DNA of 48,246 nucleotides, taken from positions 23,136-71,381 of the forward strand of contig JBNGIS010004618.1 of the NCBI GenBank assembly GCA_049999725.1. The letters run 5' to 3'. Under the pieces are notes generated by a model. It saw nothing but the letters and a program-made list of their open reading frames with translations. It searched no databases and was not told where the DNA came from. Positions 23,520 to 34,649 of the stretch are shown here, in pieces (within the stretch, counting starts at the first letter, position 1; every line of letters begins with the position of its first letter). The DNA comes from Haplomitrium mnioides. Taxonomy: Eukaryota; Marchantiophyta; Haplomitriopsida; Calobryales. Both the position numbers and the translations under genes were made by a program.

Positions 23520-23960
23520 GTTTAGGATCTAGGTGCCCATGGACTTCGAAGTCCATCCTTGCAGGGATTACAAAGTCCATGCACGCATGAACTTCGATGT
23601 CTGTGCGTACATGGACTTTGATGTTTGTACGCGCTTGGACTTTAAAGTCCATGCGCGTAAGGACTTCACAGTCCAAGCGCACTTGGACTTTTAAAGTCCA
23701 TGCGTGCATGGACTTCGCAGTCTAAGCGCAAAAGGAATTTGTATCCCAAGCACACCTAGAAAGCAAAGTCCATGCGCACATGGACTTTGCAGTCCAAGCG
23801 CACATGGACTTTGCAGTCCAAGCGCGCAGGTAATGCGAAGTCCCTACGTGCTTGGACTTCGATGTCCATGCAATCATGGACTTGAAAGTCCATGCATGCA
23901 GGTAATGCAAAGTCCATATGCACTTGGACTGCGAAGTCCATGCTCGCATGGAGTTCAGCA
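23520..23960. repeat. Palindromic minisatellite in the second long intron of the methyltransferase gene
   Basis: About eighteen units of the same class, for instance GTCCATGCGCGTAAGGAC, GTCCATGCGTGCATGGAC and GTCCAAGCGCACATGGAC, with TTTGCA, TTCGCA or TTCGAA spacers. It is equivalent to the array at 1-112 of copy 1. Confidence 0.9.
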
Positions 23961-25689
23961 TCTCTCTCTAGCATATAATTTTTTTTTCTCTACATAATGT
24001 TTTCTTTTTTTCTTTGCGTAGGGGGACAAAACTTTCAAACGGCAGCTGGCTAAAAAATTGACAGCAACTGCAAAAGGTTGAAAAAAATCAGGAGTCAAAG
24101 AAGCCCCTGAAAATCATGACCAAGCTCCCACATTAGTTTCCTATCCTCCAACTTTTCTTCTCTATTGCTAAAAGACTAGAGAGTGGAAAGCAAGGCAATA
24201 AAGCGGTGCTGCATTGTCAGCCAGTGCTTTGGAGCATTGAAGCAGAATTCATGAAATCAGAAGCATCAGCGACCCAAATACTCCTTAGCAAGTGTGAGGG
24301 CCTCTCAAGAACAGCTGATTACTCTCAAACAGCTGATAAGAGTAGGGCGCATGAGTCTAGGGAGGGAAAGAAGATCATGGTGGAAGAGGTGAGGAGAGAG
24401 TAGTGATCGCCAGCCCGGGGAGGGGCCCCATTTTCAAATTCAAAGCAAGCCAACGAGAATCCGTGGGCCTAAGGAGGATGCGGGGATCAAAGCCTGGGGA
24501 GAAGAAACAGAGCAGCCACCTATGGCGAAGCGATCGTAGGAGGAAGAAGCATGGATCAACAACAAAGAAATCCGAAGACACTCCGAAGAAAGGCAGATCG
24601 CAGGGGTCTTGCAATGGCCACAAATCGGGAAGCAAGCATCAGGAGCTGACAAGAGGAGGTGAGATCGTCACAAGGGCGAGTAAGGCCAGGGAAGAGGGAC
24701 GCCTTGATCCCGCAAGCAAGAGTGAGCCCTGCAGAGGCCGATCGAACGCTCCATTCGAGTCGGCAAATCTTGGTTGAAGAGTGGAGGTCCAAAAAGGTCT
24801 CGCGAGATTCCACAGAAACGTGGCGTCTCCGGAGCCCTTCGCAGGATTCCACGGACAACGTGGCGGCACCAAGATGCCCACAGATCTGCGGACAGGCGCC
24901 TCCCTAAGTGGGGAGCCCACTTAACCTGGTTCTGATTCGTCTTACGACGTGGGGAGCTCGGTTAAGAGGGATCCGCGAGGAACCCAACATGGGAGCAAGG
25001 AGGAGGGCACGAAATAGCAACTTATCGCGGGCTAGGCCAAAGGAAAACGGGAGAGTGCCGAAAGGACAATCTATCGGAGATCCGAGAGGAGGAGGAGCGT
25101 GGAAGCCGAAGGGGCGACCTAACGCAGATTCGCCAAGAGGAAACACAAAGGAGAGCCGAAAGGGGGACTGATCACCGGTCTGACTGAATAAGAGCGAGTG
25201 AAGGCAAAAAGGTGACTTGTTGGCGAACCGGTTCAAACGACGCACATCAATGGCAAAGCGGTGACCCAGCGCAAACCGTCCAATGGGAAGAAGGCTGAGC
25301 CAGAAAGGCGATATGGCGCCTATCCGGTGGGGGGAAACGAAGGGCACGGCGGAAGGATGATATATTGGCGAATTGGCGAGCGAGATGAGAGCGGCCGGAA
25401 AACGAAGCTAACGTCGGTGTGACTGATGGAGGAGCTAGCGGCGCCGAAAGGGTGTTTCTTTGCCGCTTGAGCATCTAGAAAGGTGAAAGTTTGACGGGTT
25501 GCGGCCGGCATCCGAAAGTTCAAAAGGGCAAACTGTCTGAAAGGGACTAGTAGTTCTTATAGCAAGCTTTTGGAAGTGTTCACGAAGCTAGTATCAGGTG
25601 CGCATAGTTCTTACTTCGAAGGTAAATCAAAACGACGACATCGACACCGTTCTTACTCGGCGAGCAGGGGAAGTCTGAGGCGGTTCTAC

Positions 25690-26130
25690 GGATGACGTGG
25701 CGAGCGCAAGGAGTCTGCGGAAGTCTTCGAAAATGTGGCGCGTTGAGGAGCCTTGTTGTGTTTCCAAAGGTCAACTTTAGAAGAAGGGTCCGCCGACGGT
25801 CCGCCTACCCCTTTGCGGGGCTGCGTCCGACGGCGACCTTCGAATGACGTGGCGCCTTGGGAAGTGCGTAAAAGGTTCTGTGGGTCAACATTGGAAGGAG
25901 GTCAGCGCGACGGTCTGCCTACCCTTTTGCGGAGCGGCGTCGGACGGCGTGTTTCGGAGGAGGTGGCAACTCCAAGGATCCCGAGGCAATTCACGGGACA
26001 CGCGGCGCTAGGAGAGGAGTTCCCCTGACCTCGGGCAATGTGCGGGTCAACTACGAAGGGAGAGGTCAGCGCGACGGTCGGCCTACCCTCTTGTGAGGCG
26101 GCGCCGGACAGTGGTGTAGCGGACGACGTG
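25690..26130. repeat. Tandem TGACGTGGC-box repeat array in B2
   Basis: Same array as in B1: repeated GTCAAC...GGAAG, TACCCCTTTGCGGGG, GTCGGACGGCG. TGACGTGGC boxes lie at 25693-25701 and 25845-25853, and a CGACGTGGC variant at about 26122. Confidence 0.65.
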
Positions 26131-26489
26131 GCGCAAGGAGAAGAAAAAAGAATCTATGAGGGGATCTAAGGAGATTCCTTGGAGTCGGTTCCGTGAGGCA
26201 CTACGGAACTCGATTCCGTGAGGCACTATGGAACTCGGTTCTGATAGCCTCTTTGGACCTAATTCTGTTGGAATCTGCGGAATCTCTCCCCGCAAGATTC
26301 CTCGGAGCTCCCCATTCAAGTTACTGTTGACCTTGGCTTTTCCTGGACCAACTGCAGGACACGCGTCACCTTCTCCCATCCTGTAGTAACGGGATTACCG
26401 AACAGTGAAGCCACACGGCGTCGTCCCCTGTTCCGAGCTAACGGCCATAACGACTATTCATCGGATCGGGCGTAAGGAGGTAGCGCGCA

Positions 26490-27075
26490 AGGGGAGTATA
26501 CATTGTTTGCTATCGAATTCTTTCAGGTTGATGCACGGGCAATTGCTGGAGATATAGCGATGCGAGGCACGAGATTCGCGCATGGTAAGGCAGGGCGATA
26601 ATTTAGTGAAAGCTATGTGAAGCAAGGGTACTCGCTCAAGGGGCACCGGGAGATTTAGAGGAGGACTGGGGGGAGACCCAAGTGACCTCATCCTTGCAAG
26701 CGGACCAGGGCGGAGGGTTACTGATACGATAGCTGGAAGGAATTTTCGGTCGGCCGAGAACTAAGGATAGGCTGCCAAGTAGGGAGCTTGGAGTCGTCTC
26801 GGCGTTTCATGGGCAATTGCAGGGCGTGACAGCGATAGCAAGAAAGGGGAATCGCGCATGGTAAGGCAGGGCGATAATTCAATGAAAGCTACGTGAAGCA
26901 GAGGTACTTGCTCAAGGGGAACTTGGGGATTTAGAGGAGGACTGGGGGGAGACCCACGTGACCTCATCCTTGCAGGCGGACCAAGGTAGAGGGTTACTGA
27001 TACGATAGCTGGAAGGAGTTTTCGGTCGGCTGAGAACTAAGGAGTGGCTGCCAAGTAGGGAGCTTGGAGTCTCTC
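26490..27075. repeat. Tandem duplication of about 290 bases in B2
   Basis: 26535-26800 and 26820-27070 are near-copies. Both contain ATGGTAAGGCAGGGCGATAA, GACCTCATCCTTGCA, GGGTTACTGATACGATAGC and AGGGAGCTTGGAGTC. B0 has the same duplication; B1 has a single unit (about 19430-19770). Confidence 0.75.
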
Positions 27076-27713
27076 GACATTCTCTTGTGCAAGTGCATTA
27101 GCCTAGAGTGTTCGGAGAACACTCTGGTGTGTTATTCTTCAAGTGGAGCTGAGAGGGGGGCTGTGCTAGTGCCGGTGTATTGCGCGTAGTAAGACCCATC
27201 GAGGCTCAAGGGTGGAGTGGGCTACCTGCAGCTGGTAAAGCTGTCTTTCAGAGGTGGAAGTCAAAGAAACTCTCTTCCTAGCCTGAGGAAGTAAAAGCAA
27301 GACTTCTCGCGAGGGAAGTTAAAAACCTATTTGGAGAGGAGGGTATGTGGGTTGCTAGGCTACAGTTATAAGACAACGGGTCTCATAAGGGAAGTATCAT
27401 CAGTTAGAAATCCAGAGGGCCTTCAAGGACTCTGTTTTCTATTGCACATAGTGTACAAATGTGTTTGTTCATATCTGTGTAGTTAGATTTCCTTTCTGCA
27501 TTGTGTTGTAGGTTCATTAGATTAGGAAACATAGATCATCTAAGTAGACCATGGGAACAGCCTCAAAGGAGGAGTCCAACCCCTTGACACAAGTCTGGCA
27601 CCCTAGGGGTAAATGCTCTCTGGTCTAACTCGGTTGCATAGATTAGGACTTAGAACATGCTAGGATAGTTAGGATAATCTATTTCAGCTCTGTGACAACC
27701 CTGAGAGGGGGAG

Positions 27714-30700
27714 TGTGGTAGATCTATATAGAAATCTGCTCTTAATCCACTTTTATCGACTTTCCAGATTCTTTAGAGAGTTCTGAAACTGCACTCTATC
27801 AGTTCAGAGATGGACCGCTCTCCACTCTAGGCCTGACAACCCTTTTCCTCCACAAATCACACACAAAAATACTTTCAACCACTCACTAACACAGAACAAC
27901 AGCCAAGAGTTACTCAAACTGTATGACTGACACTTCTATGACAAGAAAGCTAATGTACAGGCTGAATTTAAACTTGAGTTGACTCAGAGAAATTCACAAG
28001 CAACCAGTTACCCAACTTGCAAGGATATCTCAGACCAATACTCCAGTGCCTACCTTCATTACACCACCTGACTTCCCTCAAACTGGATACTCAGGCCACT
28101 GCAACCCAATATACCCCAGAGCTTGATGCTAAGAACTCAGCTATGGAACGACCCTCCTGATCTCACATCCACTCGATGTTCCTCCAACCACCAACTACTC
28201 TGTTTGCTTGTTGAAATGACCACCTATTCCATAGGCACACACAATACTGAACACTCCTTGCTCTACTACAACCCACCAACCAGTATCCACTGACTGATTG
28301 ACCACAAAAGGTTCTCTCCTTAAGAATTAACACATATAGAACAGAACAGAACTTAAAGTAGAATTGATTTTGTCACTAAACCTCCCACAGACCACAATCT
28401 AGAACTCAGAACCCAGGCCCACCAGCAGGACACACTCAGGCAACTCCTGACATGCACTTCTCTAATACTATCTGACTGACTTCTTCAATTGCAAACCTGC
28501 AAAACATTCACTAACCAACTCTAACTTCTGAATTCATACTCCATCCTCAAAACTGCTCCTCATAAATCTGCAATTAAAAAAATATGGGCAAGAGACCTCA
28601 CAGACATGAACTCTCTGTATATTTCTTGAAGCACACATGTACAATGAGAAACCCCAGAACATGAGCTCGACAAATGACTTGTACCCCTCTCCCTGTTCCA
28701 CAAGAAAGTAAAAAAAACAAACAACCAGCAACACTCTCCTAATGCTACTGGGACTGATCTTCTACACAGACTAAAGCTAAGGCGACACCAGGACTTTCCT
28801 CCCCTTGGTTGTTCCTCACGAAATACAAACAGAAAGAACTCTCCTCTCCTCTAAGTGTTGGTCCACCTCCAAATGTTGGATCTGCCTTCACATGTGAGTC
28901 CACCTAAGTAGTCTGAGCCTCTAGAGCCTCCTACTCTACGATTCCCAACACTCCTCAGTCCACCTCCACCCTGCGATGGCCTTCCCTCACGAAATACACC
29001 CACCTCACTAGAGATCTCATCACAATTCTCTCTTCTGTCTCCCACTGCTCTTCCTGCACAAAACTATCGGTCCTCCAACAACAAAGCGAGGACCTATTTA
29101 TTCCCCCTTTTGCGAATTATACCTTTTTGCTTTTCACCCACTTTGCAATTTGGATTATTGTGGCTTGAGATGCTGGTAGATGGAAATTTGGCATAGATTT
29201 GAAAAGGACTGGCGCAAACCGTAGAATGCAACTTTCGGCGCAAATTCGATGTGAATTCCAAGGGATCGGGTAAATTTTACAAGGCGACAGAGATCAGTGC
29301 ACAATCTGAAGTAAATTCCACGGTTCGTTCTGAAATCGCTCATCGATCCTTGAAGCACCACGTTTCCGTAGATCCGCGTACACTCTGAAGAAGCCTACGG
29401 GCTCTTTCGTAGCGCCACGTTTCCGCTATGATCCAATATTCCCGAGGAATCTCCCAGATTCTCGTTGATTTGCAGTTCCTGCAGAGAGGCCACGTTTCCG
29501 CTAAGCTTGAGATTCTCGTAGAATCTATAAGATTCCCATTGAATGCCACGTAATCTGTAGAATCTGTTAGATTCCCGCAGATTCCTGAGTCTCGTGGAGG
29601 TGCCACGTTTCCGCTGTGGCGCCGTCCGACGCCGCCCCGTAGAGGGGTAGCCAGACCGTTGCACTGACCGCCCGTTGACCCGCTGACTTTCGCAGCTGCC
29701 ACATCATCCGCAAGGCCTTAACCCTATGTATAAGAACTATGAAGAACTTCTATTTTTGCCCCAACTGGATCGGTGCTAGATCTCCTTTTCGGCACCGCTT
29801 CCTCTTCTGTCAGATCTACGCTAGATCACCTTTTTGACATTTTTGGTTCTCCCAAGGTCAGATCTAAGATTTGTCATCATTTTGGTAGCTCCCTTCTCGT
29901 TTCTTCTTTTCAAACCTGTGATATATCGCCGTTTCCGCACTGCTTGCTTCTCCTTGGACAAGTGATAAATCTCTGTTTCAGTACACTTTCTTTCTGTACT
30001 GGAGTTGCGCTATATCCTCATTTCGGCAACTCTTGTGAACCCACTTCGGAACCATGCTAAGTGGATTCTCCACTTAGGAAGGTCAATCGGAACCATTTTA
30101 CCTGGGGTGTCCCACATCGGAACCCCCTTAAGTGGGTTCCGCCTTCGATTTATCGCCCTTTCGGCTCCATCTTCCCTTTTCTACCAGATCTTTTATTTAT
30201 CCCTGTTTCGATACTTGGTTTTCCTTTTGTGCTGGACTGTCGATAAGTCCTTTTTCCAGCCTTCTCGTTCTTCTTCCGTCGAATCATTGATATATCTTCT
30301 TTTTGCCAATGTCCCTTGATATAGGAACCTTGAGAGACTTCTTCTTTTTACTAAGGCATCGAAAAGTTCTATGTAAGAACATTAAAGAAGACTTGTTTAC
30401 CTGACTTGTGAAAAAGTTTGTTGTAAGAACTAAGAGCTCCGCAGATTCCTTTCGAACTTTCTTAAGATACCCGGTTCGAACTTTCCCAATTACGTCCCTG
30501 TCGTCCGAATCTTCGATAAATCACCTTTCTGTCCGATTAATTAAGCCGCTTTGGAATCCAAATTAACCAGTGCTCCCTATATCGGAACTCCCTTCGGAAC
30601 CAATTAAACTGGGGATTCCACTTCGAATCCCCACACGGACCCTTAACGTAAACCCTCTTAATTGGGGTTCCCCNNNNNNNNNNNNNNNNNNNNNNNNNNN

Positions 30701-32252
30701 NNNNNNNNNNNNNNNNNNNNNNNNNNNNNNNNNNNNNNNNNNNNNNNNNNNNNNNNNNNNNNNNNNNNNNNNNNNNNNNNNNNNNNNNNNNNNNNNNNNN
30801 NNNNNNNNNNNNNNNNNNNNNNNNNNNNNNNNNNNNNNNNNNNNNNNNNNNNNNNNNNNNNNNNNNNNNNNNNNNNNNNNNNNNNNNNNNNNNNNNNNNN
30901 NNNNNNNNNNNNNNNNNNNNNNNNNNNNNNNNNNNNNNNNNNNNNNNNNNNNNNNNNNNNNNNNNNNNNNNNNNNNNNNNNNNNNNNNNNNNNNNNNNNN
31001 NNNNNNNNNNNNNNNNNNNNNNNNNNNNNNNNNNNNNNNNNNNNNNNNNNNNNNNNNNNNNNNNNNNNNNNNNGGAATGTCGCACAGGCTGATCTTCACA
31101 ATTTGATTCTTCCTTATCACAGTTCATATTCCGCGTGGGCTTTCAACGCAGAACATTCCCTCGCAGGTCGATCGCTTTCTTCTTCTTAAGGAGATTGATT
31201 GACGATCAATCCTTCAGTAATTGACTCCCTGAATAGCTTCTTAGAAGAACGATACATAACTCCAAGTAAAATTGGGACTTCTGCACTCATCACGAACCAA
31301 GTTCCGTCTCAGACTTGACTCTTTACCACACCGGCTTCAACTCCCCACCCACCGGATCACATTGCTTAAGCAAGTGTCACACATTATATCATACGTCCTG
31401 ATGAACTTCACAGGAGATCGTTTTCTTCTTAGGGACATTCATATTTCACAAGGATCTTCCTTCATACGCCCATCCTTCTTTGCAGCAATTCGTCTCAACT
31501 CAATCTTCATCAGAAATCCTCATCAGCAAGGTAATTCTTCAGTTGGGCGCAGCGCAACACAATTGATTCAAACAGGTCCTTCTTCAGGTTCAGCTCTTCA
31601 TTTCGATTGTCGTAGCAGGGCTCGCATCACTTGGTTGCCTCGCAGCCAATCCTTCTTCGTTTACAGGGGATTCATCGTCGCCACGCACCCTTTCTCACAG
31701 CCATACTCACTGGAAATCCACAGACACATTCGCGAGTCGCTCTGGCCTCTACATATATCCCATAAGTTTCCCGCAATGTTGCTAAAGTAGTATATAAAGG
31801 TCTCACTCCTTCAGTCCTTCGAGAGGCAGCCTCTTGGAAGGGTGTAAGGCCACCACTTAACTTCTTGCCCCTAGACGGATCTAGTTCAGGGCTAAACATG
31901 GCACCTTGTCCTCTGATAATACACTTCGACTGGCTCCTGGGCAAGCTGTCCACCAACACACATAGAAATAGATAGGTAGATAGATAGGGCTGGCTGGCCC
32001 TCAACACCTAGATTAGTTTTACAGAAAATTTTCTTTTTCTAAAAAAAAAATAAATTACCTCAGCTTCCTCATTACCTAGCTTTCTCTTCTTGGCCAATGA
32101 TATCCCAAAATTTCCTCACAAAAACTTATATACATATTTTTACACTTTACTCTCACAAAACCGAAGCTTTACTACTTCCCTCTCACTCCACTGCTCAGAA
32201 GAGACCACCTTCAAGTAGTTTCTGACCTTTTTTCAGGAACCATGCTCTCACA
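27714..32252 (-). mobile_element. C: second long LTR-like unit nested in B2
   Basis: Bounded by TGTGGTAGATC at 27714 and CTCTCACA at 32252, with GGGAG on each side (27709-27713 and 32253-32257), 4,539 bases including the 400-base gap. The flanks rejoin as in B1. Its middle repeats the B architecture in reverse: a TACCCCTCTACGGGG-type block at about 29640, AAGTGGGTTCC-type blocks at 30060-30140, and four GCCACGTTTCC boxes between 29358 and 29612. It is therefore a related LTR family in minus orientation. The ends (27714-28740 and 31074-32252) are distinct from B. No coding region is recognised. Confidence 0.68.
30674..31073. other. Assembly gap (400 N)
   Basis: A run of 400 N inside element C. 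Reading frames spanning it are artefacts. Confidence 0.99.
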
Positions 32253-32614
32253 GGGAGTCCAGCCTTTTGTAGTGTTTAGTTGTGCAAGTCACCAGCACCA
32301 TTCTGCCCAAGCACAAATAAGGTGGCAGGGCCTAAGTCATTGGGTTCTATGAATAAAGTGGAAGAATCACACAAATCACAGTTGGGTGTAATGGATGTGG
32401 ACCTGTGAATGGTGGAATGTCTGACTTGAGTGTGTGAAGAAGAAGAGTGAGAAAAGCATACCAGACCTGTAATGAGAGGAAGAGTTCTTAAGGTCTGAAA
32501 GTGGTAACTGGTAAGAGGCCATCTCAAAAAAGAACCTGAAAGCCCGTAAAACCTGTCCTCCCCTGGCTCAAAATAGGGTCTGAAAAGGTTAAGGCCCGAA
32601 ATAGGGAAGCAACA

Positions 32615-33697
32615 TGCATCTCTTACAACTGAAGGAGTTGTGAGAGACGAGGAAGAAGATTTAATGTCTTTTGTCGATGGTCTCAACGTGGCATTTTACC
32701 AAGTCCACGAGGAGGCCAACACTCGATAGTTGAAGGGCCTTGTGAAACCTAGGTGTTTCACTTGGGCTATTGTTGATATTCCTTATGGTTACAACCTTAA
32801 GGAATGTAAGCATGATGATTCTGAACCCTTTTCCAAAGATGACATTTTTTACATGGTTTTATCTTTTGCAGCAATTACAACGTTGAATTTTGGGTCTTTT
32901 ATTATCATACATTTGCCGCAACAATTTGGCATCATCGAGGATGCCCTTTCGGAAGTCTGTTATGCAATCGACCACGACATTTGGTAAGTTGTTCTTTTAT
33001 TTTTTTGTTTTTGATTTCTCGTTTTTACCTTTCCTGCATTTTGGTTGCAATGTTTGATTTGTTTGTTTTTCTTTTTACAAGGACAAAAGCAACAATCATC
33101 ATTCTGGTGGTCCCAGAATCGCACATACCCACGAATATTGGACTGTGGGCTATTGGACAAAAGAAGGGAAGAGGAGCATGAGGCTTTTTAATTTGCAGCC
33201 TGCTCCTTTGACTGGACTTCCTCGACAGATCATGCGTAGTGTTTTTAGTTGTCTTGCGGTTTCTGCCAAACTTAAACATCCAAGAGATGATGCTCCTTTC
33301 AATGTTTATCAGAAGCAGTAGGCTCTTTAAAAATTTTTCATCGACCATTTTTCAACAGAGCAGGATTGGATCCTAGATCTTTGCTCTGGGTCTGGCACAA
33401 GCCTTGTTTGTGCTTTAAAGCTGATGCAAAATTGCATCGCGGTGAAATATGATAGACGTCAATCTATCTACATTTCTGAGAAGGGTTTGACGATGGCTTC
33501 CTTGCCATCCGATGTGACTAAGTCATAGATAGTTTATGCATACCACAAGGAACCTGTTCCTCTTGGTACTACAAGTGCTACTTGTCACTCAGTTGCAATA
33601 TCTGGGACTGGAAAGTCTCGCCAACTCTCTAGCGGCTGTAGATGCTCAGCCTTTGGATTTAGATGAGACCATTCCTCCCGAGGAGGATAGAGCCTGA
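32615..33697 (+). pseudogene. C-terminal, catalytic half of the M2 methyltransferase gene
   Basis: Resumes at SLTTEG directly after B2. Motif IV is VDIPYGYNL (DIPY codons 32775-32786). An intron starts with GTAAGT at 32984 and probably ends near 33089, at the same place as in copy 1. Motif I is well kept, DLCSGSGTSLVCALKL (from codon 33376), the SGSGT loop being the SAM-binding hallmark of this class. The end DETIPPEEDRA-stop (33695-33697) matches copy 1. Four in-frame stops (near 32726, 33320, 33328 and 33525) and a frameshift near 33625 show it is no longer functional. Motif IV before motif I separates it from MT-A70 (DPPW) and from C5-methyltransferases. Confidence 0.78.
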
Positions 33698-33859
33698 ACA
33701 TCTGTTTGAACAAATTGTGTTATTAACAAAGTATTTTTTTTAACAAAGTTTTATTTGCCAAAGTTTCAACTTGTTGCACTCTCAATCCATTTCAAGTCAT
33801 TTCATCACGATTCAATTTGGTGCGCCTAAGAATGGTTTGAGTCAATTGTTAGTCTAAAA

Positions 33860-34320
33860 ATGGTTTGGAGTTCTTATGCATATGGGCTTGGAGTCCAAGC
33901 GCACATGAACTCTTGCAATCTTTTGCCGCTCAGGCTTTACATTATTGTTTAGAGTCTATATGCGCATAAGCTTTCTAGTTCTTGTTCGGAGTCTATATGT
34001 GCATATGCTTTAAGGTTATTGTTCAGAGTCTATGTACGCATAAGCCAAAGGGTTATCATTCAAATTCTATGCGTGCATAGGGTTTAGGGTTCTTGTTTAG
34101 AATCTTGGTATGTAAAAGCTTTAGGGTTCTAGTTTAAAGTTCATATGTGCATAGCTTTATTGTTCTTGTTTAGAGTCTAAACCCATATAGGCTTTAAGAT
34201 TCTCATTCGGAGTCCATACGTGCATAGACTTAAGGGTTCTAGTTTCGAGTCTATGCTTGCATAGGATTTAATAGCTACAATGCTCAAAGTCTGGTTCAAA
34301 GTCCGTACCCGACTAGACAT
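33860..34320. repeat. Palindrome array in the 3' arm of M2, methyltransferase side
   Basis: About eight degenerate units of 50-65 bases, cores CTATATGCGCATAAG, CTATGCGTGCATAGG, CCATACGTGCATAG and CTATGCTTGCATAGG, with GGGTTCT-GTT-AGAGT linkers, as in copy 1. From 34320 to 34623 the arm is A/T-rich. Confidence 0.8.
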
Positions 34321-34623
34321 TCACGTTTGCCTATAATTTTTTTTCATAAAAAGATATATGTTTTATTTTATTTTTGATGAATTTAGTGTATTCACAATAG
34401 TGTGAGGTTTTAATAAAATATTTCAATAACCAAAATGCTAGTTTTTTAGGGTGTCTATTATAAAAAAAATTTCAAATATAATCTCAATGTAAAATACGCA
34501 ATTTGTATTTCTAAAAACCTATTTTCTTTACAAAAAAAAATAACAAACGTAAAATTGATGTTTTTCAATACCAAATCACAAAAACAAAATTCAACTACCA
34601 AGTGAAACAGGAACTTGGTAGCG

Positions 34624-34649
34624 GTTCTTGGTTCAAAGTAGCGGTTGTT
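34624..34649 (-). repeat. Right terminal inverted repeat of M2
   Basis: Reads inward AACAACCGCTACTTTGAACC then AAGAAC. The outer flank TAATA (34650-34654) equals the left flank. Confidence 0.87.

Larger units (their letters stand above)
21011..24214 (+). pseudogene. N-terminal half of the M2 methyltransferase gene (ParB-like region, nuclear signal)
   Basis: Exon 1 (21011-21350) starts MASQGIVSRPPQPKP. A donor CAAG|GTGCAA and acceptor TTTTATAG at 21974 join it in phase to exon 2 (21975 to about 23437). Exon 2 has a lysine-rich nuclear signal (APKKKKLATKKKKP, about 22170-22215), a Ser-rich linker with a TAG at 22337, and a block beginning RLNEDFVELMARRML. After a frameshift near 22660 comes a block with ARGNHSVASRQLL (GNHS codons 22732-22743). 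That resembles the GxHR box of ParB-like domains, which are often joined to DNA methyltransferases in prokaryotes; this assignment is tentative. More stops and shifts follow. A palindrome-filled intron (about 23438-24021) leads to the exon at 24022, whose end (PPTFLLYC, REWKARQ) matches copy 1 and is cut by B2 at 24214. Confidence 0.65.
24215..32614 (+). mobile_element. B2: B-family long LTR-like unit inserted in the methyltransferase exon, itself carrying C
   Basis: Starts TGTCAGCCAGTG at 24215 and ends GGGAAGCAACA at 32614, with TGCAT on both sides (24210-24214 and 32615-32619). Removing it with one TGCAT restores the exon: SGAA joins SLTTEG exactly as in copy 1. With C (27714-32252 plus a 5-base duplication) removed, B2 is 3,856 bases, close to B1. 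No genes are recognisable. Orientation is plus by comparison with B1. Confidence 0.8.
10976..34649. mobile_element. M2: complete DUF7869-type DNA transposon carrying a methyltransferase gene, with nested insertions
   Basis: Both ends are present. The left end reads AACATCTGCTACTTTGAACC, and the right end in reverse complement reads AACAACCGCTACTTTGAACC, flanked by TAATA at 10971-10975 and 34650-34654. Taking out M2 with one TAATA rejoins the Gypsy-2 LTR as in the sister LTR at 39280 (ACTCTAATAGAGT). Inside are a minus-strand transposase gene, a 472-base divergent promoter region and a plus-strand methyltransferase gene. B1 and B2 (with C inside) are later insertions. Net length is about 11,578 bases, including a 100-base gap. 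Target duplication size and terminal repeats are those of a cut-and-paste element. Confidence 0.82.

Noticed and set aside
27820-28700. Possible host exon in the left arm of C
   Set aside because: No open frame beyond about 70 codons and no recognisable motif; it lies within bounded element C.
30537-31189. Long open frames of 170-196 codons across element C
   Set aside because: They exist only because the run of N contains no stop codons.
32615-33697. MT-A70 (METTL3/14/4-type) methyltransferase
   Set aside because: That family has DPPW with a different arrangement; here DIPY precedes an SGSGT SAM-binding loop.
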